From an uncultured Collinsella sp. (GTDB taxonomy: Bacteria > Actinomycetota > Coriobacteriia > Coriobacteriales > Coriobacteriaceae), in contig CAMQHT010000022.1 of the NCBI GenBank assembly GCA_947001705.1, positions 1 to 38,954 on the forward strand: 38,954 nucleotides of DNA, given 5' to 3'. Positions 5,758 to 12,999 of the stretch are shown here, piece by piece. Every line of letters starts with the position of its first letter. Position 1 is the stretch's first letter. Under the pieces are notes generated by a model. That model did no database searches and was not told where the DNA came from. It was given only the letters and a program-made list of their open reading frames with translations. Both the position numbers and the translations under genes were made by a program.

Positions 5758-8004
5758 GTGAGCGATACAAAGCTAAAGCCAGCAACAAAAAAGCCCGCTA
5801 CCCGTAAAGCCGCCCCGCACGCACCGGAGCTCACCAAGGACGATGTCTATCTATTTGGCATCGGCACGTGGGAGCGCAGCTGGGAAAAGATGGGCGCGCA
5901 CCACGACACGCAGAACCGTACGCGCGGCTGGCGCTTTTGCGTTTGGGCGCCCGATGTAAAGAGCGTGCATGTCATTGGCGAATTTAACGACTGGGATGAA
6001 GAAGCCAACCCGCTGGTGCCCGTGCATACGAGCGCTATTTGGGAAGGCTTTATTCCTGGCGCAGAACAAGGCCAGCTCTATAAGTATCTCATCGAGACCA
6101 ACGAGGGTGAAAAGCTCTACAAGGCCGATCCGTATGCCTTTAAGGCCGAGTGCCCTCCGGGTACTGCGAGCGTGCTGTGGACACTCGACGGCTATAAGTG
6201 GAACGATGCCGCATGGCTCAAGCGCCGTGCCGGCCACAACCACATGTCACAGCCCCTTAACATCTACGAGGTGCATATTGGCTCGTGGAAGCGCCATGGC
6301 GACGCACCGCAGGGCGAGCCGGACGAGTACGGCAACTACCCCGGTCCCATGGACCCCTTCCCCGCGCAGCGCGGCGAGTTCTACACCTACGACGACCTGT
6401 CGGTGGAGCTCGTGGACTACGTGCACGACATGGGCTACACGCATATCGAGGTCATGCCGCTTATGGAGCATCCCTTCGATGGCTCCTGGGGCTACCAGAC
6501 GACCGGCTACTATGCCGCCACGTCGCGCTATGGCGACCCGCAGCAGCTCATGCACTTTATCGATGCGTGCCACGAGGCAGGCATTGGCGTGATCATGGAC
6601 TGGGTACCCGGCGGTTTTTGCGCCGACGCCCATGGCCTTGCCACCTTTAACGGCCACATGCTGTTTGAGCACGAGATTCACCCTAACTGGGGCACGCACA
6701 AGTTTGACTTCGCCCGCGGCGAGGTCCGCTCCTTCCTTGTTTCCAACGTGCTGTACTGGCTCGAGAACTTCCACGTTGACGGCATTCGCATGGACGGCGT
6801 GTCCAGCATGCTGTACCTCAACTTTGGCATCGACGATCCCGGCCAAAAGAAGTTCAATAAGTACGGTACCGAGGAGGACTTGGACGCCAGCGCGTTTATC
6901 CGCCAGGTCAACTGCGCCGTGGAGGCGCACTACCCCGACGTGATGATGATGGCCGAGGAGTCCACCGCGTGGCCGCTCGTGACCTATCCGCCGCAGGACG
7001 GCGGCCTGGGCTTCCACTACAAGTGGGACATGGGTTGGATGAACGACACCCTGCACTACATGCAGACCGATTTTCCGTGGCGCCCCGGCAACCACGGGCT
7101 GCTCACGTTCTCCATCATGTACGCCTTTACCGAGAACTTCATCTGCCCGCTGAGCCACGACGAGGTCGTACACGGCAAGTGCTCGCTCATCGGCCGCATG
7201 CCGGGCGACTGGTGGCGCCAATTTGCCGGCCTGCGCACGCTGGCCTTCTACCAGATGACGCATCCCGGTGCCAAGCTCAACTTTATGGGCAACGAGATCG
7301 GCCAGTTTATTGAGTGGCGCTACTACGAGTCCATCCAGTGGTTCCTGACCGAGGAGTACGAGACCCACCGTCATCATCAGGCGTTTATCAAGGCACTCAA
7401 CCACCTGTACACCGCCGAGCCCGCCCTGTACGAGCGCGGCTACACCGACGACGGCTTTACCTGGATCGATGCGGACAACTCCAAGCAGTCCATCGTGAGC
7501 TTTGTGCGTCAGGGCGAGGACGTCGACGACGATCTGGTGATCCTGATCAACTTTGACCCGGCGAGCTACGAGAGTTTCCGCGTGGGCGTGCCGCGCGAGG
7601 GCGACTGGGAGGTCATCTTTGATTCCGACCGTCCCGAGTTTGGCGGCAGCGGTTATGCCGGCGAAGAGCCCTACACCTGCTCGAGCGAGCCCTATCCCTG
7701 GAACGGGCAGATGGACTCCATTGAGATTAAGGTGCCCGGTCTGGCAGGCGTGGTGCTTAAGCGCCGCGGTCCCAGCAGCTATAAGCCGCCCGTGGTCGAG
7801 GAGCCCAAGAAGGCGCCGCGCAAGCGTGCGTCCTCGGTGAAGCCCAAGACCGCGGCTGCCAAGAAGGCTCCGGCTAAGACGAAGACTGCCAAGCCCGCTG
7901 TCAAGGCTTCGGCCAAGTCCACCACGACCAAGAAGGCAGCCACCAAAAAGGCTGCTCCCAAGGCAAAGGCAGCTGCTGTTAAAGCTCCTGCCAAGGATGC
8001 GTAA
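5758..8004 (+). CDS. glgB: 1,4-alpha-glucan branching enzyme with Lys/Ala-rich tail
   Basis: About 748 aa. It cuts alpha-1,4 chains and rejoins them as alpha-1,6 branches in glycogen. Order: short Lys/Pro/Ala N-terminus, CBM48-like domain (roughly 45-145), GH13 barrel (roughly 155-560) and C-terminal beta domain to about 668. Likely catalytic residues are D346 (GIRMDGV), E400 (MAEEST) and D468 (SHDEV). Region I reads DWVPGGF (281-287), while characterised enzymes have DWVPGHF or DWVPAHF, so the usual His is Gly. Residues 670-748 are a Lys/Ala/Thr/Pro tail resembling histone H1. The start is uncertain: GTG 5758 has GGGA 8 bases upstream; ATG 5743 and 5746 are in frame but lack a ribosome site; TTG 5698 is unlikely. 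First gene of the glycogen cluster. Confidence 0.93.
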   Translation: MSDTKLKPATKKPATRKAAPHAPELTKDDVYLFGIGTWERSWEKMGAHHDTQNRTRGWRFCVWAPDVKSVHVIGEFNDWDEEANPLVPVHTSAIWEGFIPGAEQGQLYKYLIETNEGEKLYKADPYAFKAECPPGTASVLWTLDGYKWNDAAWLKRRAGHNHMSQPLNIYEVHIGSWKRHGDAPQGEPDEYGNYPGPMDPFPAQRGEFYTYDDLSVELVDYVHDMGYTHIEVMPLMEHPFDGSWGYQTTGYYAATSRYGDPQQLMHFIDACHEAGIGVIMDWVPGGFCADAHGLATFNGHMLFEHEIHPNWGTHKFDFARGEVRSFLVSNVLYWLENFHVDGIRMDGVSSMLYLNFGIDDPGQKKFNKYGTEEDLDASAFIRQVNCAVEAHYPDVMMMAEESTAWPLVTYPPQDGGLGFHYKWDMGWMNDTLHYMQTDFPWRPGNHGLLTFSIMYAFTENFICPLSHDEVVHGKCSLIGRMPGDWWRQFAGLRTLAFYQMTHPGAKLNFMGNEIGQFIEWRYYESIQWFLTEEYETHRHHQAFIKALNHLYTAEPALYERGYTDDGFTWIDADNSKQSIVSFVRQGEDVDDDLVILINFDPASYESFRVGVPREGDWEVIFDSDRPEFGGSGYAGEEPYTCSSEPYPWNGQMDSIEIKVPGLAGVVLKRRGPSSYKPPVVEEPKKAPRKRASSVKPKTAAAKKAPAKTKTAKPAVKASAKSTTTKKAATKKAAPKAKAAAVKAPAKDA

Positions 8005-8030
8005 CAAAGTCGTTACAGCTGTAATTACCC

Positions 8031-8045
8031 GCCCCGCGGGGGCGT
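8031..8045 (+). terminator. GC hairpin after glgB
   Basis: CGCCCC/GGGGCG with a 3-nt loop, 27 bases after the glgB stop codon. It has no T-run, so termination would be weak. It also falls in the spacer of the candidate glgP promoter (TAGGAT at 8045-8050). Confidence 0.3.
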
Positions 8046-8066
8046 AGGATACATGTCATAACCGTT

Positions 8067-8084
8067 CCGGGGATCAACTCCCGG
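8067..8084 (+). promoter_or_regulatory. Stem-loop just before the glgP ribosome site
   Basis: CCGGG (8067-8071) pairs with CCCGG (8080-8084), with flanking TTCC/GGAA able to extend it. It ends a few bases before the AAAGGAA ribosome binding site of glgP. Confidence 0.4.
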
Positions 8085-8097
8085 GGGAAAGGAACGT

Positions 8098-10524
8098 ATG
8101 AATAAGATCTTCGACAACAAGCAGGAGTTTACCGAGCTCTATCGCGATGCCGTCATGAGCATCAGCGGCAAGAGTGTCGAGGCCGCCAGCGACCTCGACC
8201 GCTTTAACGCCTTGGCCAAGCTCGTGGCCGAGAAGGCGCGCACCGTTGCCACCAAGAGTGACGCCCGCGTCACCGCCGAGGGCAAGAAGCGCGTGTACTA
8301 CTTCTCGATCGAGTTTTTGATCGGCCGACTGCTCGACAACTACCTGCTCAACTTTGGCGTGCGCGACATGGTCGCCGAGGCGCTCGACGACATGGGCTTT
8401 GACCTGTCCGTCATCGAGAACCAGGAGCCCGATCCGGCCCTGGGCAACGGTGGCCTGGGTCGTCTGGCCGCGTGCTTCCTGGATTCCATGGCAGCCGAGG
8501 GCATTGCCGGCTACGGCAACGGCATGCGCTACCGCTACGGCCTGTTTAAGCAGGAGATTGTCAACGGCAGCCAGGTCGAGGCCACCGACGAGTGGCTCAC
8601 CCACGGCTATCCCTGGGAGGTCCGTCGTCAGGACAAGGCCGTGACCATCAAGTTTGGTGGCCATGTTGAGGGCTTTGAGGAGAACGGCCGCACGTTCTAC
8701 CGCACGGTGGACACGCAGGACATCCTGGCTGTTCCTTATGACATCCCCGTCGTGGGCTATGCCGGCGAGACCGTCAACAAGCTGCGCGTCTGGGCCGCCG
8801 AGCCGGTCGAGGAGCACTTTGATCTGGAGGCCTTCAACCGCGGCGACTATGCTCTGGCCGATGCCGAGCGCGCTGAGGCCGAGGCCATCAGCGCCATCCT
8901 CTACCCCAACGACGCCGGCGAGCACGGTCGTCTGCTGCGCCTGAAGCAGGAGTACCTGTTTGTTTCGGCCGGCATCTACAGCCTGCTCGACACCTTTGAG
9001 AAGGAGCACGGCGCGAACTGGGAGCTGCTGCCGCAGTTTGTGGCCATCCACACCAACGATACTCACCCCGCCATGTGCGGCCCCGAGCTCATGCGCATCC
9101 TCATCGACGAGAAGAAGCTCGAGTGGGATGACGCCTGGAACATCGTGACGCAGGTCGTGAGCTACACCAACCACACCATCCTGCCCGAGGCCCTGGAGAA
9201 GTGGCCCATCGGCACGTTCTCCAAGCTCCTCCCCCGCGTGTACCAGATCATCGACGAGATCAGCCTTCGTTGGCACGAGTCTTTCGACACCACGCAGGAG
9301 GGCTGGCAGGAGCGTCTGCGCCAGACCGCCATCCTGTGGGACGGCGAGATTCGCATGGCCAACCTGTCTGTGATCTGCAGCCACAGCGTCAACGGCGTGG
9401 CCAAGATCCACTCCGACATCATCAAGAACATCGTGCTCAAGGACTTCTATGCCCTGACGCCCGAGAAGTTTAACAACAAGACCAACGGTATCTCGCACCG
9501 TCGCTTCTTTGCCGAGGCCAACCCCACCTATGCCAAGCTCGTGACTGAGGCCATTGGCGACGGCTGGCTCAAAGACGCCTTTGAGCTTGAGAAACTCAAG
9601 GAGTTCCAGAACGACACCGAGTTCCTGAAGGCAGTGGGTGCCTCCAAGCGCGCCAACAAGGAGCGTCTGGCCGCCTACGTTAAGGCTGAGACCGGTTTGG
9701 TCATCGACCCCAACACCGTCTTCGATGTCCAGGTGAAGCGCTTCCACGCCTACAAGCGCCAGCTCATGAACATCATGAAGGTGATGGACATCTACAACCG
9801 TCGCATCGCAGACCCCAACTTCCACGTGACGCCGACGACCTTCATCTTTAGCGGTAAGGCTGCATCGAGCTACACCTTTGCCAAGGAGACCATCCGCCTC
9901 ATTAACTCCGTGGCCAACGTCATCAACAACGACGCCCGCGTGAACGAGGTCATGAAGGTCTGCTTTATCCCCAACTTCCGTGTGAGCAACGCCCAGCTCA
10001 TCTACCCCGCTGCCGAGATCTCGGAGCAGATCTCCACGGCCGGCAAGGAGGCCTCGGGCACGTCCAACATGAAGCTCATGATGAACGGCGCCATTACGCT
10101 GGGCACCCTCGACGGCGCCAACATCGAGATCGCCGACCTGGCCGGCCGCGAGAACGAGGCCATCTTTGGCCTGACCGCTCCCGAGGTCGAGCAGCTCTGG
10201 GCATCCAACAGCTACTTTGCGTGGGATACCCTCAACGGCGACCGCGAGCGTCTGGGCCGCGTGATGGACGAGCTCAAGGACAACACGTTTGCGGGTCTTT
10301 CGGGCAACTTCGAGAGCATCTACAACGAGCTCATGAACAACAACGACCCCGACCTAGTCATGGCTGACTTCCGTAGCTACGTGGATGCATGGGAGAACCT
10401 CACGGGCAGCTACGGCGACCAGGAGAACTGGAACCGCAAGGCCCTGCTCAACACCGCCTCGAGTGGCTGGTTCTCGTCCGACCGCACCATTCGCGAGTAT
10501 CGCGACGAGATCTGGCACGCATAA
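8098..10524 (+). CDS. glgP: Glycogen/maltodextrin phosphorylase
   Basis: 808 aa, the usual length for GT35. It uses phosphate to release glucose-1-phosphate from alpha-1,4 chain ends and works in the cytoplasm with a pyridoxal-phosphate cofactor. Seen: YYFSIEFLIGRLLDNYLLN and ALGNGGLGRLAACFLDS (active-site loop) in the N-terminal domain, IHTNDTHPA in the middle, VKRFHAYKRQLMN, and near residues 652-664 the signature EASGTSNMKLMMNG, with K659 the Schiff-base lysine. The N-terminus is short, as in unregulated bacterial forms, without the phosphorylation arm of animal enzymes. ATG 8098 has AAAGGAA five or six bases upstream. It follows glgB on the same strand, and a candidate -10 (TAGGAT) at 8045 suggests its own promoter. 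Confidence 0.96.
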   Translation: MNKIFDNKQEFTELYRDAVMSISGKSVEAASDLDRFNALAKLVAEKARTVATKSDARVTAEGKKRVYYFSIEFLIGRLLDNYLLNFGVRDMVAEALDDMGFDLSVIENQEPDPALGNGGLGRLAACFLDSMAAEGIAGYGNGMRYRYGLFKQEIVNGSQVEATDEWLTHGYPWEVRRQDKAVTIKFGGHVEGFEENGRTFYRTVDTQDILAVPYDIPVVGYAGETVNKLRVWAAEPVEEHFDLEAFNRGDYALADAERAEAEAISAILYPNDAGEHGRLLRLKQEYLFVSAGIYSLLDTFEKEHGANWELLPQFVAIHTNDTHPAMCGPELMRILIDEKKLEWDDAWNIVTQVVSYTNHTILPEALEKWPIGTFSKLLPRVYQIIDEISLRWHESFDTTQEGWQERLRQTAILWDGEIRMANLSVICSHSVNGVAKIHSDIIKNIVLKDFYALTPEKFNNKTNGISHRRFFAEANPTYAKLVTEAIGDGWLKDAFELEKLKEFQNDTEFLKAVGASKRANKERLAAYVKAETGLVIDPNTVFDVQVKRFHAYKRQLMNIMKVMDIYNRRIADPNFHVTPTTFIFSGKAASSYTFAKETIRLINSVANVINNDARVNEVMKVCFIPNFRVSNAQLIYPAAEISEQISTAGKEASGTSNMKLMMNGAITLGTLDGANIEIADLAGRENEAIFGLTAPEVEQLWASNSYFAWDTLNGDRERLGRVMDELKDNTFAGLSGNFESIYNELMNNNDPDLVMADFRSYVDAWENLTGSYGDQENWNRKALLNTASSGWFSSDRTIREYRDEIWHA

Positions 10525-10558
10525 AGCGCGCGAGCTCCCTTTGCCGCACGGCATTACT

Positions 10559-10589
10559 CGACGGGCGTGAGAGTGCGCCGCGCCCGTCG
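10559..10589 (+). promoter_or_regulatory. Stem-loop between glgP and glgC
   Basis: Perfect 9-bp stem CGACGGGCG/CGCCCGTCG with a 13-nt loop, 40 bases before the glgC start. It has no T-run. It may stop glgP transcription weakly or sit at the 5' end of the glgC message. Confidence 0.45.
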
Positions 10590-10628
10590 CTAATGGGTTA
10601 GGAACATCGATGACAGAAGGAGAAATCG

Positions 10629-11777
10629 ATGAGTAAGAAAGAATGCATCGCGATGCTCCTCGCAGGAGGACAGGGCAGCCGATTGGGGGCACTCACCCAA
10701 AAGATCGCCAAGCCGGCGGTTAGCTTTGGTGGCAAGTTCCGCATTATCGACTTTTCGCTGTCCAACTGCTCCAACTCGGGCATCGACACGGTGGGCGTTC
10801 TGACGCAGTACCGTCCCTACCTGCTGCATGCCTACGTGGGCTCCGGCGAGGCGTGGGATCTGGACAGCCGCGACGGCGGCGTGTCGATCCTGCCGCCGTA
10901 CGAGACGCAGACAGGCGGCGCCTGGTATGCGGGCACGGCCGACGCCATTATGCAGAACCTCGACTACATCAAGGCCAACGACCCCAAGTACGTCCTGATT
11001 CTTTCGGGCGATCACCTGTATCGCATGGACTACCGCAAGATGCTTAAGACGCACATTGAGAACAACGCCGACCTCACGGTGAGCGTTATGCCCGTTCCGT
11101 GGGAGGAGGCCAGCCGCTTTGGCATCCTGACCACCGACCCCGAAGACGGCCGCATCACCAAGTTTACCGAGAAGCCCGAGAAGCCCGATTCGAACCTCGC
11201 GTCCATGGGCATCTACATCTTCTCGGCCGACGTGCTGATCGAGGCGCTCGAGGAGGACGCTCTGGACCAGCGCTCGAGCCACGACTTTGGCAAGGACATC
11301 ATCCCCAAGCTGCTCGGTGAGAACAAGCGCCTGTACAGCTACGAGTTCCACGGCTTCTGGAAGGACGTCGGCACCATCGCCAGCTTCCATGAGACCTCGA
11401 TGGACCTGCTGGGTAACAACCCCGAGTTCGATCTGTTCGACAAGAACTTCCCTATCATGTCCAACATCACCACGCGTCCGCCGCACTACATTGGCCCGGA
11501 CGGCCGCCTGGACGACTGCCTGGTCTCCAACGGGTGCAAGATCTACGGCACCGCTCGCCACTCGATCCTTTCGACCGATGTCATCATCGAGGAGCGCGCC
11601 GTGGTCGAGGACTCCGTGCTGCTGCCGGGTGCGCACGTTAAGAGCGGCGCGCACATCTGCCGCGCTATTTTGGGCGAGAACTCCACGGTCGAAGAGGGCG
11701 TGAAGCTCGGCTCTGTCGATACCACCAAGGATACGGCCGTCGTTGGAAATGACGTCGTTATCGGGAAGGGGGAATGA
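10629..11777 (+). CDS. glgC: Glucose-1-phosphate adenylyltransferase, catalytic subunit
   Basis: 382 aa. It makes ADP-glucose from ATP and glucose-1-phosphate, the committed step of glycogen synthesis. The nucleotide-binding loop LLAGGQGSRLG (10-20) and KPAVSFGGKFRIIDFSLSNC are intact. The substrate site is seen as GTADAIMQNL and FTEKPEKPDSNLASMGIY. The C-terminal half is a left-handed beta-helix of hexapeptide repeats (for example SILSTDVIIEERAVVEDSVL). ATG 10629 has AAGGAG six bases upstream. The stop lies 4 bases before the glgD start, so the two are co-translated. In Bacillus and related systems GlgC pairs with GlgD, and this arrangement fits. Confidence 0.96.
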   Translation: MSKKECIAMLLAGGQGSRLGALTQKIAKPAVSFGGKFRIIDFSLSNCSNSGIDTVGVLTQYRPYLLHAYVGSGEAWDLDSRDGGVSILPPYETQTGGAWYAGTADAIMQNLDYIKANDPKYVLILSGDHLYRMDYRKMLKTHIENNADLTVSVMPVPWEEASRFGILTTDPEDGRITKFTEKPEKPDSNLASMGIYIFSADVLIEALEEDALDQRSSHDFGKDIIPKLLGENKRLYSYEFHGFWKDVGTIASFHETSMDLLGNNPEFDLFDKNFPIMSNITTRPPHYIGPDGRLDDCLVSNGCKIYGTARHSILSTDVIIEERAVVEDSVLLPGAHVKSGAHICRAILGENSTVEEGVKLGSVDTTKDTAVVGNDVVIGKGE

Positions 11778-11781
11778 TCCG

Positions 11782-12909
11782 ATGATCAATCGCAAGGCCA
11801 TCGGTTACATCACCGCTAACTACTCTTCGACCTACGGCAGCGTCCTGCTCAAGGACCGCCCCATCGCGTCCGTTCCGTTTTTGGGCCGCTACCGCCTGAT
11901 CGACTTCCCGCTGTCCAACATGATGAATGCCGGCATCAAGACCGTCGGCGTCGTCATGCCGGGTAACTACCGCTCGCTGATCGACCACGTGGGCTCGGGT
12001 AAGGACTGGGGCCTGGACCGCAAGAAGGGCGGCCTGTTCATGGTGCCCGGCAACGCGTATGGCACCACCAAGGGCAGCATGCGCTTCCTGCTGCGCGACA
12101 TCATCTCCAACAAGACGCTGTTCCAGCGCTCAGAGAATCCCTATGTCGTGATGATGGGCACCAACATCATCTTTAACATGGACCTCAACACCATCATCGA
12201 GGCGCACGAGAACTCCGGCGCCCAAATGACCGTGGTGTACTGCAAGGCCACGCGCAATGTCGAGGACGAGACCAAACTCGAGATTAACGAGAACGGCCGC
12301 CTGACGGGCGTGAGCGCCGGCGTCGCGTACGGCGACAACGCCTCCATGGACTGCTGCATCGTCAACCGCGAGACGCTGCTCGAGATCATCGACCATTACC
12401 AGGCCGCCGACTATCTGGACCTGCTCGAGGCACTCCAGGGCGACTTTGGCAACATCGACGTGTGCAGCTACGAGTACAAGGGCGAGGTCGTGGGCGTGTT
12501 TAGCGAAAAGTCGCTGTATCGCCGTAGCATGGACCTGCTCGACCAGACCGTGGCCGACCAGCTCTTTGACCCCGAGCGCCCGATCCTGACTAAGGCTCAC
12601 GACGTGCCGCCTTCGCGCTATGCGACCGGCAGCCACGCGTGCAACTCGATCATCTCGGCCGGCTGCATCATCAAGGGCACCGTGCGCAACTCGATCCTGT
12701 CGCGCGGCGTCGTGGTCGAGGAAGGTGCGTCGGTCACCAATTCGATCATCAACCAGAGCTGCATCATCAAGAGCGGCGCCCGCGTTGAGAACGCCATTCT
12801 GGACAAAAACAACGTGGTTCCCACCAACACCGAGCTTCGCGGCACGCCCGAGAACATCCTGGTGCTGGGCAAGGCTCCGTTAACTTCCGACACCACCATC
12901 GTACGTTAA
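11782..12909 (+). CDS. glgD: GlgD, regulatory-type subunit of ADP-glucose pyrophosphorylase
   Basis: 375 aa from ATG 11782, with AAGGGGGA eight bases upstream; an in-frame ATG at 11743 inside glgC is much less likely. It has the nucleotidyltransferase fold (RYRLIDFPLSNMMNAGI) and C-terminal left-handed beta-helix of GlgC. However, the triphosphate-binding loop is replaced by GYITANYSSTYGS near residues 8-20 and the Gly-rich GGxGxRL is gone. GlgD is known as a subunit with little or no activity that forms a mixed complex with GlgC and raises its activity. The tight spacing after glgC supports a heteromeric enzyme. Confidence 0.93.
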   Translation: MINRKAIGYITANYSSTYGSVLLKDRPIASVPFLGRYRLIDFPLSNMMNAGIKTVGVVMPGNYRSLIDHVGSGKDWGLDRKKGGLFMVPGNAYGTTKGSMRFLLRDIISNKTLFQRSENPYVVMMGTNIIFNMDLNTIIEAHENSGAQMTVVYCKATRNVEDETKLEINENGRLTGVSAGVAYGDNASMDCCIVNRETLLEIIDHYQAADYLDLLEALQGDFGNIDVCSYEYKGEVVGVFSEKSLYRRSMDLLDQTVADQLFDPERPILTKAHDVPPSRYATGSHACNSIISAGCIIKGTVRNSILSRGVVVEEGASVTNSIINQSCIIKSGARVENAILDKNNVVPTNTELRGTPENILVLGKAPLTSDTTIVR

Positions 12910-12939
12910 CGTTGGCACCGCAACATCGCTCGTAACATG

Positions 12940-12976
12940 TAGAATAGCCGCCCGGTTTGTGCCGGGCGGCTATTCT
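12940..12976 (+). promoter_or_regulatory. glgA promoter -10 and 15-bp stem-loop
   Basis: TAGAAT (12940-12945) resembles a -10 box. It overlaps the left arm of a perfect 15-bp stem AGAATAGCCGCCCGG/CCGGGCGGCTATTCT (12941-12955 with 12962-12976) with a 6-nt loop. A start site about 7 bases after the -10 box would put the GC part of the stem at the very 5' end of the glgA message. It has no T-run, so a glgD terminator is less likely but not excluded. Confidence 0.5.
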
Positions 12977-12999
12977 CGAATTGCAACATGGGAGACAAT

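Noticed and set aside
8013..8024. TTACAGCTGTAA palindrome, with ACAGCTGT again near 18870
   Set aside because: Short; two partial matches upstream of unrelated genes (glgP and the FmdB gene) are too few to call an operator.
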